Source: Cryptomeria japonica
Taxonomy: Eukaryota > Streptophyta > Pinopsida > Cupressales > Cupressaceae
Assembly (NCBI RefSeq): GCF_030272615.1
Contig: NC_081405.1
Coordinates: 570,151,095 to 570,215,094, forward strand
Direction: 5' to 3'
Length of the DNA: 64,000 nt
Below the pieces are notes generated by a model that was given only the letters and a program-made list of their open reading frames with translations, had not been told where the DNA came from and did no database searches. Shown here in pieces: positions 48,703 to 60,026 of this stretch. The translations under genes were made by a program, and so were the position numbers. Each line of letters starts with the position of its first letter. Position 1 is the stretch's first letter.

Positions 48703-48707
48703 AATAA

Positions 48708-49169
48708 TGATCCGAATTATGGATTCAAATGACAACACCTAAGTGAAAACCTATAGTGTTGTGGATGAACAAGATAATACAGAATTGAAGCAAGCCAAAA
48801 AGTAATCTATTCCATTCGAAAATGCAACATATAGAAGTTCATGAGATTCCAAGGGTCACAAAGACCCCTTGAGAATCAAAGTCCAATAGTCACATTTGTT
48901 TATTACATAATAAAATCTAAAACTATGTAATTTTTTAAAAAACTATATAAAATTTGTCTTAACTTTAACTAGGCATAACTTTCTGCATGGGACTCAAAAT
49001 TACGAGCCACTTAACTTGTTGGAAAGGTGTCCAAGAGTTGTAGATGAGATTTTGAAAGAGTCACTTGCAAGGGCTAAAAATGTCCCGAAGGCCTTCAAAA
49101 ATGCCATTTACTAACATATAGAAAAACTCAAAAAATATATAATAATATTTTCAAATTTTATTCTGATCA
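48708..49169 (-). repeat. 3' LTR of the deleted gypsy element
   Basis: It starts tgatccgaattatgg and ends attctgatca on the plus strand. It matches 58282-58741 closely. A purine tract (minus strand cttcaaggggggag) adjoins it on the internal side. Confidence 0.92.
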
Positions 49170-49170
49170 T

Positions 49171-49450
49171 TACTCCCCCCTTGAAGAGCAATGGGCTCCA
49201 TTGCATCAATACTCTGAATGAAATGAGGGAAATAGAACTGAAGTTGCTCCTTGGTAACCCACATTCCTTCTTGAGTGATTTGCCCTGCTTGAACCACTTT
49301 GTATAGATATTACTCCCCCCTTGAAGAGAAATGGGCTCCATTGCATCAATACTCTGAATGAAATGAGGGAAATGGAGTTGAAGCTTCTCCTTGGTAACCC
49401 ACTTTCCTTGTTGCGTGATCTGCCTTGCTCGAACCACTTTGTATAGATAA
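49171..49450 (-). repeat. 140-base tandem duplication containing the polypurine tract
   Basis: Unit 1 starts at 49171 and unit 2 at 49311, both with tactccccccttgaagag. Each unit carries its own polypurine tract and the same stretch of internal sequence, with about a dozen differences. Confidence 0.93.
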
Positions 49451-49455
49451 ATCTA

Positions 49456-50608
49456 CTATTGTTTGAGTGCTTTCACCATGGTGTCCACAATCTGATCACA
49501 TTTGAATGGAGAAGCTATACCTGGATTCAATTCTGTAGGGGAAATTATTTCTGCAACATCTAATAGTGGAGGAAAATATGGCTTCAAGAGTTCCTTCTGA
49601 ATATGCAGCCACACCTTGTCCCCGACTTGAAAATTATGAGGAGTGCGATACTCATCATGTCTCTCCTTATATTTCTTATTGGTATGCTCCAAGATTTCAT
49701 CCTTTTTCTTTGCCAGAACCATGGGACTGCCACAGGGTGATGCACTTTGATGAATATGTCCTTTCTAAATTAAATCTTATATTTGCCTCTTAGTTTCATC
49801 ATTTCCTAATACTAATCTATGATAGACTGGTTCATTAGGCAATGCAGTTCCTGGTATCAAACCAATAGTGTGTTTTAATTGGCAGTGTGTAGGTACCCCA
49901 GTTGGGAACTTAAACAAATTCTCATATTTTATCAAAATTTGGTCTATTGACCTTTTCTGCTGTGCTGTGGTGTTTGTGATGTCATTGGAATTATATATAG
50001 ACTTCCTTTCTTCTTTACAATGAATCATTAATAATATGAATGGTCCTATTTTGACCAGCCTCCTACCTTGTGTAGCACTAATCAAAGAGGTAGTGTATGC
50101 AGGGCTTACCTCTGGTATTCGGTATTTCTGCTCATCTAATTTGATTGTCACACTGCGAGGTAAGGATTCATAGATACCATGGTGCTGGTACATATATGGT
50201 TGTCCCAAAAAAACATCACAAACATCTAAAGGAGCTGCATCACAAATTACTTCATCTTTGAAAGGCTTTATAGAGTAGGAAATGTGACACTATTGGTGCA
50301 CTTGGATATCTCTCCCTTGACTTACCCATCCCATAGAAAAGGGTTGTGGATGTGCTGTTGTTTTCAGATTCAATCTTTTCATAGTCTCTATTGATATTAG
50401 GTTCTTTTGTCTTCCATTATCAATAATAAAGTGTAGGGCTTCTCCTCCGACCCACATTTGTGAGTGAAACAATCTCTCCTCATCCTCCCGAGGCAATATC
50501 TTTGTAGTAGCTACCATTGCATATGGATAAGCCTCAATGATCTATTCATGACTTTCTTTTGGACAAGATTCTGCCACCTGAGGTTCTTCCTTGTCCTCAT
50601 GTGTCTCC
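49456..50608 (-). pseudogene. Deleted gypsy pol: protease and RT start joined to the post-integrase segment
   Basis: The protease part (50517-50290) contains FIIDNGRQKNLIS. The next frame (50208-49777) runs into the RT start (LPNEPVYHRL). After two TAG-type stops the sequence KGHIHQSASPCGSPMVLAKK is the RT region before the catalytic core. Right after KKKDE it reads ILEHTNKKYKERHDEY and FQVGDKVWLHIQKE, which lie after the integrase core in normal elements. So roughly 2.5 kb of pol is missing (estimated from typical gypsy length) and the join keeps the frame. Confidence 0.85.
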
Positions 50609-51668
50609 TGAAGGTCCCGGGGACAGCTGAGAGGGGGAGGGGGGTGAATCACTTGTCTAATAAATTCACACCAAAATCTTATTAACCAACTTAATGCTTA
50701 GTACTGGTAAGATAGTTAAGTATGCTGGTAAACAGTGTTAACAAAAAATTGCTATACCAGTAAGAATTAATGCATGAAACATAAACATGAAGTCATCCAC
50801 AACACATGACACAAATATTTGTACGTGGAAACCCTATAAGGGGAAAAACCATGGTGGGAAACCTTACCCACAATCAGATGATACTACTGCAGATAGTAAG
50901 TGTACAAAAATGGGTCTGCACATGCAGAAAGGCCAACAGCCTAGAGCTCACTGCTCAATCACAAATGGGAGTCACACTGACTACAGTTGGATGGTTAAAT
51001 CCAATGAGAATGTACTGCACAAAATAGCATCTTCATATGCTGGATTCAGTACCTGTGTAATGCTGATATGCTTCTACAAAAACCTAACTTCACCTTCAAA
51101 TGATGTTTTCATGTATATTCCTACTTGATCTCGCATATACCCTTCCTTAAATCTTTTTCACATTCCACACATGATCTTACAAATAAGATCTTACATTTAT
51201 ACCATACCCTAAGACCAATTTTAGTAGGTCGGCTCTACAAGATATTACAATAAAACATTTACAAATAATATAATATCCAATGCAATAACTGATTGAACAT
51301 GTCAGCTTAATGCATTTACAACAATAATAAATCATTTCCATAGCGTGCCATGCTGATCTAGAAAAGATAAACCTGCTGGTGTAACCCTAGATAACTTGGA
51401 CCTATATGCTGGTAAAAGAAAATATGCAAATAAAAATATGCCAATGATTATTACTTCAAAGAAAGGTGTGCACAAGATGTCTTCGACATTACTAGGTGTC
51501 TTCCATGTCAATGCAGGTACCAGTGAACATTATATCCTACCGGTTAAGCATATACCGGTGACTATTTTGAACAGTTTACTGATTGCCGGTGAATGTTACT
51601 AGATCTCCAAAGTAGGTGTATTTAGTAGGTGTTGAAATCAATGACAAAACCATACCCAAATACCAACA
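50609..51668 (-). repeat. 3' LTR of the copia element
   Basis: On the plus strand it starts tgaaggtcccgg and ends taccaaca. The 113-codon frame at 50787-51128 recurs in the other LTR at 56414-56755 with 7 or so changes and is not a gene. Confidence 0.95.
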
Positions 51669-52058
51669 ATCTCCCCCTTTGGCATTGATGGCAACACAAG
51701 ATGGAAAAACCATCAAAGTGTCAAAACAAAAATGTCAAGTACAGAAACCAATTCTCCCCCTAGGAGTAATTATACCAAATTCTCATACCAATCTCTCCTC
51801 AAAAAGATAATGCAATTTTCAATATATGTTTCCTTTTTCTGTATATTTCCATATATCTCTCCCCCTTTGACATCAAATGCCGAAGTCACAAAAGGTCAAG
51901 TTCATACAAAATACCAATCAATTCAATATACCAACTACTCCCCCTGAGAAGTAGCTTCCTCATCAAATAATGGAATAAATGATTTGTCCATTTAATTCTG
52001 CCGGTTGATGACAATCATTAACTGTCCTAGTCTCTACCGGTGGAGGTAAGACTCCGAG
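51669..52058 (-). promoter_or_regulatory. 3' untranslated region of the copia with repeated polypurine tracts
   Basis: On the minus strand, tctcagggggagtag, gatgtcaaagggggagag, tcctagggggagaatt and finally atgccaaagggggagat follow one another, the last next to the LTR. The order and intervening sequence resemble 37843-38026 in Element A. Confidence 0.75.
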
Positions 52059-55000
52059 CTAATCTTTGAGATACTCAAAAGTTTCCTTAGGCAAAGGTTT
52101 TGTAAAAATATCTGCAAGCTGTTCTTTAGTATTCACACAAACCAGTTTTATTTCCTTTTCTTCAACTTTTTCCCTTAGAAAATTTAGTTTGATAGAAACA
52201 TGTTTTGTTTTAGAATGTAATATTGGATTCTTAGATATATCAATTGCTGCAGTGTTATCACAATATATAGTAATAGGTTCCTTGCATTTTACCTTTATGT
52301 CTTTCAACATTTGCTTAAGTCAAAGTACCTGTGTACAGTTTGTTGCTGCTGCAACATATTCTGATTCTGCTGTTGATAAAGATGTACAACTCTATTTCTT
52401 ACTTAACCAGGAAACTAATCTCTTTCCAAGAAAGAATGCTCCTCTAGTGGTTCTTTTTCTATCATCCACATCTCCTGCCCAATTTGCATCTGTGTATGCA
52501 TATAGATCAAAATTTTCATCTTTAGGACACCATAATCCAGGATTTGTTGTGCCTTGTAAGTACCAGAAAATCCTTTTTACTGCTGATTCATGATTTTCCC
52601 TAGGATTACTCTAAAATCTAGAAACTATACATACTGCATTCATAATATGAGGTCTGGTTTGTGTCAAATACAGTAAACCTCCTATCATAGATTTGTATCT
52701 AGTTGGACTGACAAGTGTAGATTCATCCATTTGAGATAATTTGTCATTTTTAGTCATAGGTGTGCTTACCAGTTTAGAGTTTTCCATCCCAAATTTCTTA
52801 AGTAGTTCTTTCAAGTACTTAGATTGACTCAAAAATATGCCTTTATCAGTCTGTAAAATCTGCAATCCTAAAAAGAATTTTATTTCTCCAATCATAGAAA
52901 TTTCAAATTCATGCTGCATTTTAAGAGAAAATTCTCTGCATAATCCATCTTCTCCTCCAAAGATTATATCATCAACAAATACTTCCATAATCAAGATGTC
53001 ATCATTAGTTACTTTGTAATATAAATTGCTATCTGCATTTCCTTTAGTAAAACCAATTTTTAAAAGATACTTATCCAATATTGCATACCAGGCTCTTGGA
53101 GCTTGTTTTAGTCCATACAGAGCTTTTCTTAATCTGCAAACCCTATCATTGTTATCTGTCAAAGAAAATCCATCAGGTTGTTCAATATAAACTTCTTCTT
53201 CAAGATCTCCATTCAAAAATGCACATTTAATATCCATTTGATAAACTTTGTAATCCTTGTGAGCTGCAAAGGCCAAGAATAATCTAACTACCTCAATTCT
53301 GGCTACCAGTGCAAAGGTTTCATTGTAATCAACTCCCTCTTTCTGAGAATATCCCTTACACACTAGTCTTGCTTTATTCCAGACAACCTTACCATCTTCA
53401 TTGATTTTGTTTTTAAATACCCATTTGGTTCCAATTACATTTTTATTTTCAGGCCGGGGAACTAATGTCCAAGTATTATTTTTCTCAATTTGTCCTAATT
53501 CTTCTTCCATAGCTTTAATCCAGAATTGATCTTCACATGCCTCATTGATAGATAATGGTTCAATTTGAGAAATAAGACATACCTCTTCATTTGCCAATCT
53601 TCCTCTTGTCATGACTCCTTTAAATTTGCTTCCAATTATCTGATCTTTAGAATGATTTAGTCTTACATACCGGGGTGTCTTAGTTTGTTGTTGTTCTTCA
53701 ATTATTGTGGTATCCTCTGATGATACCAGAGTAACTGGATCATCATTCTGTACTGGTGGGTTTACTATTGATTCATTTGTCATAATTTTTGTTACCAGTT
53801 CAGAGTCTATATACCTTGAAGTTCTTCTGAATTGTTCATCAATCTTTACATTTGTACTCTCAACAATTTTTTGTAGTCTTTTATTAAAACATCTATAAGC
53901 TTTACTCTTAGATGAATAACCAAGAAATATTCCTTCATCACTTCTAGGATCAAACTTGCCAATATACTCATCTCTTCTAATATAACATTTACTTCCAAAA
54001 ATTCTGAAATACTTAAGAGTAGGAGTATTACCAAACCATAGTTCATGAGGGGTCTTATCGGATTCACCTTTGATGTGAACTTTGTTGAATGTATAGACAG
54101 CAGTGCTTACTGCCTCTCTCCAGTACACATGTGGTAGATTTGCTTCTGATAACATACTCCTTACTGCATCCAAAATAGTTCTGTTTTTTCTTTCAACAAC
54201 TGCATTCTGTTGTGGTGTCTGAGGTGCTGATAACTGTCTTTTGATTCCATTTACTTCACAGAATGTATTAAAATATCTGGATGTGAATTCTCCTCCTTGA
54301 TCTGATCTTAAACATTTAATTTTCTTACCGGTTTCATTTTCAACCATTGCTTTGAATAGTTTGAACTTCCCAAGTGCTTTTGATTTTTCTCTAAGAAAAG
54401 TAACCCAACACATTCTAGAATAATCATCAATAATTAGCATAAAATATCTATCACCTTGTAAGCTTTTAGTTCTAGCCGGACCACATAAATCAGTGTGAAT
54501 TAAATCAAGAGCATTATTGGATTTTTCTAGAATACTTTTGAAACTAGCTCTAACTTGTTTTCCAAAGTGACATTCCTTGCAAATTGTATTCTGAGGTTTC
54601 ACAATTTTAGGTAGATCTCTAACTACCTTAGAAGTACTGATTTTTACAATGCAATCAAAATTTACATGACATAGTCTTTTATGCCATAGCCAACTTTCAT
54701 CTATATGAGCAATTAAGCATGCCTTTTCACTGTTATTCAAATGAAAGATATTCCCTCTAGTCTAATTATCGGTTGCAATTTCCAAACCAGTTCTATTCAT
54801 GATTTTGCATTTTCCATTTTTAAATTGTAATTGAAAACCTTTCTCAACTAATTGACCAACACTTAAAAGATTATGTTTTAATCCTTCAACATAGTAAACA
54901 TTGTTAGTGTTATGTTTACCATCAAGAGATATTGAACCCTTACCTTTGATTGAGCAGGCTTTGTCATCTCTGAATCTTACTAAACCTCCATTGTATTCTT

Positions 55001-56180
55001 GAAAGTTCAAGAATTTACCTTTGACTCCAGTCATGTGATGTGAGCATCCTAAGTCAATAATCCATTCATCCTTTGAATCCACTTTAGCTACTAGGTCTTG
55101 TTCTACTGGTTGAGCAATAGGTACTAGTTGATCTTTTGTTATAGCAACAAAGACCCATCCGTTGTCTACTGAATCTTCATCAGAATCATCACTCACACCT
55201 TCATCAACAATGTAACAAGATTTATCTTTGTTTTTCTTAAATCTGTATCTCTGATATTCAGGATTAGGTTTGTATGTCCTTCTAGCTTCTTCTCTTAGTC
55301 TAGCATGTCTATCAGGGCATCTTGAAGCCATATGACAAATCTTATTGCAGTTGAAACATTTAAAGGGTGCTTTACCTTCATACTTACTTTCAATTGGACC
55401 TTTTGGCATTTTTCTTGCAAATAGTGCTTCAAGTTCTTCAAGCTCTTCATTCTCCTTCCTGGTTTCTTCAAGTTCTCTTGCATAAAAGGCTCTCTAGTCT
55501 GATTTATCAAAAGATGGAGTAGATGATGTTGATGCTTTGAAGGCCAAATCAATTTTTATAGTAGCAACAGGACCAAATTCCTCAATTTCAAAAGCTGAAA
55601 GTTTTCCAATCAATGTATCCCTAGTTACTGATGTATTAGGCATTGTTCTCAACTCATTAATAGCAGTAACCTTCATTTTATATGCCAGTGGCAAACCTCT
55701 TAAGATTTTTGAAACAATCTCATCTTCACTCAAGTTTCCTCCACAACATTTGATACCTAAAACAATTTCATTTACTGTTTCCATAAAAGCAAAAATTCTT
55801 TCATCTTCTTCCATTTTCAGATGTTCATACCTGACTCAGAAGCTTTCAAGTTTTGCAATTTTGACTGTGGAATCTCCTTCATTCAGTGTTTCCAAATGAT
55901 CCCAAATAGCTTTTGCAGTAGATCTATTTGATAACCCCATGATTTGTTTATTTGATAATGCACTCAAGAGTTCTTCTCTTGCTTTGCAATCATTTTCTTC
56001 ATCTTTAGCTAAAGTAATAGGAGCAGGCTGACCAGCTACAACAGTAGTATAACAATTCTTAGTAACTTCCCAGATGTCTTTACCAATGTAATTCAGATGT
56101 GTCTCCATTCTAATTTTCCATATTCCATAGTTGGTTCCATCAAGTTTAGGACTATCCTTCCTGAAATAATTAGTAGACAT
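52059..56180 (-). pseudogene. Copia gag-pol polyprotein, one frame with six stops
   Basis: Gag starts at ATG 56180 (MSTNYFRKDSPKLDGTNYG). The zinc knuckle CFNCNKICHMASRC has lost the usual Gly, and the protease reads WIIDLGCSHHMTG where DSG is usual. Integrase (54740 onward) has the finger HKRLCH...CKECHFGK and DDE residues in [15 protein letters not shown] and VERKNRT. The RT holds [24 protein letters not shown] and FVDDIIFGG. RNase H includes YTDANWAGD, STAESEYVA and ADIFTKPLP. Stops lie at about 55837, 55497, 54762, 52611 and twice between 52450 and 52310. No frameshift is visible. Confidence 0.94.
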
Positions 56181-56222
56181 TGGATCTCCTCAAGTTGTTA
56201 AACTTCTCCAAAAAGAGGACTA

Positions 56223-56235
56223 GGCTCTGATACCA
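56223..56235 (-). promoter_or_regulatory. Primer-binding site of the copia element
   Basis: On the minus strand TGGTATCAGAGCC follows the LTR after two bases and is the standard initiator Met tRNA primer site. Confidence 0.92.
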
Positions 56236-56237
56236 AT

Positions 56238-57295
56238 TGAAGGTCCCAAGGACAACTGAGAGGGGGGGGGGTGAATCAGTTGTCTAATAAATTCACACCA
56301 AAATCTTATTAACCAACTTAATGCTTAGTACCGGTAAGATAGTTAAGTATGCCGGTAAACAGTGTTAACAAAAAATTGCTATACTGGTAAGAATTAATGC
56401 ATGAAACATAAACATGAAGTCATCCACAACACATGACACAAATATTTGTACGTGCAAACCCTGTAAGGGGAAAAACCACGGTGGGAAACCTTACCCACAA
56501 TCAGATGATACTACTATAGATAGTAAGTGTACAAAAAGGGGTCTGCACATGCAGAAAGGCCAACAGCCTAGAGCTCACTGCTCAATCACAAATGGGAGTC
56601 ACACTGACTATAGTTGGATGGTTAAATCCAATGAGAATGTACTCCACAAAATAGCATCTTCATATGCTGGATTTAGTACCGGTGTAATGCTGATATGCTT
56701 CTACAAAAACTTGACTTCACCTTCAAATGATGTCTTCATGTATATTCCTGCTTGATCTCACATATACCCTTCCTTAAATCTTTTTTGCATTCCACACATG
56801 ATCTTACAAATAAGATCTTACATTTATACCATACCCTAAGACCAATTTTAGTAGGTCATCTCTACAAGATATTACAATAAAACATTTACAAATAATATAA
56901 TATCCGATGCAATAACTGATTGAACATGTTGGCTTAATGCATTTACAACAATAATAAATCATCTCCATAGCGTGCCATGCTGATATGGAAAAGATAAACC
57001 TGCCGGTGTAACCCTAGATAACCTGGACCTATTTGCCGGTAAAAGCAAATATGCAAATAAGAATATGCCAATGATTATTACTTCAAAGAAAGGTGTCCAC
57101 AAGATGTCTTCGACATTACCAGGTGTCTTCCATGTCAATGCAAGTACCAGTGAACATTATATCCTACCAAGTAACCATATGCCAATGACTGTTTTGAACA
57201 GTTTACTGATTGCCGGTGAATTTTGCTAGATCTCCAAAGTAGGTGTATTTAGTAGGTGTTGACATCAATGACAAAACCATACCAAAATACCAACA
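56238..57295 (-). repeat. 5' LTR of the copia element
   Basis: On the minus strand it starts TGTTGGTATTTTGG and ends GGACCTTCA. It is almost identical to 50609-51668, which implies a recent insertion. Confidence 0.95.
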
Positions 57296-57300
57296 TCTCC

Positions 57301-58087
57301 ATGATTTAAATTTTTATGGTTCTACAATCTGTTGTGTTGTGAGAGAGACTCTTATGGAATTCACACCACATATTGTTCTCTTGTGTCTTCTTCATCCCCC
57401 ATGCCTTTTTTGTTGGTGAACTGGGAGGAGATTCCTTGGAGCTCTTCCATCTGTTATTTGTGAAGTTATCCCTCCTTCCTTTCTATTTGAATTTCTCCTC
57501 AATTTTTGTAGCAAACTTATATGCACTAGGTAAACTCTCTATGTTGAGGACTTCCATTTCGGTTTGAATATATCTATGGAGTCCACTCTGATATTTTAAA
57601 ACTTGATGCTTCTCAAATCTTTGATGCCAAGTTTTGTTGTTAAAGCATGGAACAGATTAGTATATTCTTGAACAGTTTGGTCTTTTTTTGTCGAAGTAAT
57701 TGCCACTGCATATATTTCTATTCATATGTATCTACAGGAAAATATTCTTCCTTTATGTGCTCCATGAATTCTCCCCATGTGGGTTTTTGATCAAAGATGA
57801 ATGTAGTGCCCATTTCTACAGCCTTGGTTGCTAACTTCACTTCCCAAGAATCTTTCACATGATTTTGAGCTTTGAGAAGAGTGAAAGTTATTTTCTCTTC
57901 ATCTGAGAACTGGTTGACATAAATATCTTTCCAGTTTTGAAACCCAGTCATCAACGACATCTGCATCAATCATTCCTTGAAAGGTGGGTATATCAAAATT
58001 CACTTGCACCTTGAATGGTGTATAACCTATGAATGGTGGGTTTTTAAGTGACCCATGACTTTCTATCATCTTCTTGAACTGGTCCAT
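57301..58087 (-). pseudogene. Gag remnant of the deleted gypsy element
   Basis: The frame starts at ATG 58087 (MDQFKKMIESHG). It includes VNFDIPTFQGMIDADVVDDW and then TWGEFMEHIKEEYFP, both typical of gypsy gag. A CEFHKSLSHNTTDC motif near 57340 is a gag zinc-finger form. Stops and frameshifts break it. The copia entered just downstream of this motif. Confidence 0.82.
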
Positions 58088-58281
58088 GATTTCTTCTCAT
58101 TTTTTTGTTAATGCATCTACAACCAATGCTTTAATGTCTTTATCGGTCTGCAACTTAGCCATCTGCAATCATCTGCGTCTCAAAGGAAGGTAGTATGAAG
58201 GATTCCTTTTTCCAACCCCAATATTTGATATGTTGATCATGTGTGAGATGACATACAGGAGTGAACTTTCTCTGATATCAC

Positions 58282-58741
58282 TGATTTGAATTATGGATCC
58301 AGATGACAACACCTAAGTGAGAACTTGCGATGTTGTGGATGAACAAGATAATACAGAATTGAAGCAAGCCAAAAAGTAATCTATTCCATTGAAAAATACA
58401 ACATATAGAAGTTCATGAGATTCCAAGGGTCACAAAGACCCCTTGAGAATCAAAGTCCAACAATCACATTTGTTTATTACATAATAAAATCTAAAACTAT
58501 GTAATTTTTCAAAAAAACTATATAAAATTTGTCCTAACTTTAACTAGGCATAGCTTTCTGCATGGGACTCAAAATTACGAGCTGTTTAACTTGTTGGAAA
58601 GGTCTCCAAGAGTTGTAGATGATGTTTTGAACCGCTTGCAAGGGCTAAAAATGCCCTGAAGGCCTTCAAAAAATTCCATTTACTAACATGTAGAAACACT
58701 AAGAAAATATATAATAACATTTTCAAATTTTATTTTGATCA
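58282..58741 (-). repeat. 5' LTR of the deleted gypsy element
   Basis: It matches 48708-49169. A decayed primer site (minus strand TGATATCAGAGA) lies next to it at 58268-58280. Confidence 0.9.
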
Positions 58742-58746
58742 AATAA

Positions 58747-59196
58747 ATATAATTATATAAATTTCAATAAATATACCTCTCACAAAAGAAATAAGTTTCC
58801 AAAGATGCATATATAAATGTACCGGTTTAGGTAAATCAGTATCTAGAGGATGCTCTTGAAATTGGAGGCTTGGTGCAAATGGTATTTTCTTAATATTCTC
58901 AAGAACTTTGGACTTGTCAAAGGATAAAAAATAATGTATACCAAATGCAGTGGCCTTAATTGATAAATGGGACAATAAAATAACTAAGTTTTCATATTGC
59001 AAAAGCCCAATCAATTTTACAAAATTTGTTCAAAAAATGAGTCAACCATGGAAAGAGAGAAGTTATAACAAACCCAATTTTATCCAACTATCAGTTTAAA
59101 CTTTTGTTTTTCCATAATGTATGGAGCCACGTCAATACTATAATCTGGTCCAATTATCAATCTCCATCCTCATTTTATCCTTATGCATGTGATATA
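58747..59196 (-). other. Spacer with an unassigned 91-codon frame
   Basis: A minus-strand frame (59014-58739) has mixed, non-repetitive composition, including SKVLENIKKIPFAPSLQF. I recognise no family and see no second exon. It could be a decayed exon or chance. Confidence 0.25.
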
Positions 59197-59985
59197 TGTT
59201 GGCAAATGCACACTCCAATGAAAAATTGTAGGTGATTGAAGGTATTGTCATTGATGGCAACCTTGCAATCATATGACATCGGCAAGACAAAGATACCGGC
59301 ACTGGCACTGACAGACTCTACACCGACATACAGAACACCGATAGTGAAAGGAAGGATATCGACACCTTGGCCGACTTCAATTTTGTTTAAAATATATTTT
59401 GTAATTAATTGTAAAATCATTGTAGCCGACATGGAAAGTTGTAATATGACTCATATATGTATGGGATCATTGTAGATCATTTTGTAATAGAATATAGGTG
59501 GAAAAAGGAAGATAATAGCAGACCTAATATGCGAATTATTGGTTAAGGGTTTATGTATGTAGCAAAGCTTAAACTGGTACTAAACCTAGCATAGCAGATG
59601 TTGATTTGAAGCAGTACAAGACATTAGATTTTCATAATCCATTTTGTAAGTCAGTGTGACTTCATTTTGAGCAGTGAGCTCTAGGCACTTGGCCTTTGTG
59701 CATGTGCAGGCCCCTATTGTAAAAGTAATATTCTCTTATTGGCTAGCAAGTGAATATTGTTGCTCACAAATCCCACCGAGGGTTTTCCCACATCGAGTTT
59801 CCTCATTAAATCACTATGTTATGGTATGCTTCTCATGTTATTATTATTGCTCTTATTTACTATATTATTTTTGTTTTACCGGTACTTAGTTTTAATATAC
59901 TTTTCATGTTTTAAATCAAGTAATTTGATATACTAGTTAGATATTGATTCACCCTCCCCTCTCAGTATCTTTGGGAATCCTAACA
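59197..59985 (+). repeat. 5' LTR of Element B
   Basis: It starts tgttggcaaatgc and ends aatcctaaca. It shares with the Element A LTR the phrase cattgatggcaac, the block catgtgcaggcccc, cacaaatcccaccg and the end ctcccctctcagt. Only one copy is visible, so the limits rest on TG/CA, the primer site and comparison with A. Confidence 0.82.
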
Positions 59986-59987
59986 AT

Positions 59988-60000
59988 TGGTATCATAGCC
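59988..60000 (+). promoter_or_regulatory. Primer-binding site of Element B
   Basis: tggtatcatagcc follows the LTR after two bases and is one G-to-T change away from the initiator Met tRNA consensus. Confidence 0.82.
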
Positions 60001-60026
60001 TGGTCCTCTATTTTCAAAAGCCTAAC

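Larger units (their letters stand above)
50609..57295 (-). mobile_element. Ty1/copia retrotransposon, young, with two LTRs
   Basis: The element is 6687 bases with near-identical LTRs (1060 and 1058 bases). Duplications TCTCC lie at 50604-50608 and 57296-57300. On the minus strand it has an initiator Met tRNA primer site, gag, protease, integrase, RT and RNase H in copia order, then a 3' region with repeated purine tracts. The coding region is one reading frame broken only by stop codons. It shares its LTR ends and 3' region with Elements A and B. Confidence 0.96.
48708..58741 (-). mobile_element. Internally deleted Ty3/gypsy element, interrupted by a copia element
   Basis: LTRs are at 48708-49169 and 58282-58741, with 5-base duplications AATAA at 48703-48707 and 58742-58746. 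On the minus strand the gag remnant (58087-57301) is followed by the copia insertion, then protease and the first part of RT (50608-49700), then directly the region after integrase. Without the copia the element is about 3.3 kb. It lacks most of RT, all of RNase H and the integrase core. Confidence 0.92.

Noticed and set aside
50787-51128. 113-codon frame repeated at 56414-56755 with near identity
   Set aside because: Both lie inside the copia LTRs and are antisense to the element. Their identity follows from LTR identity.
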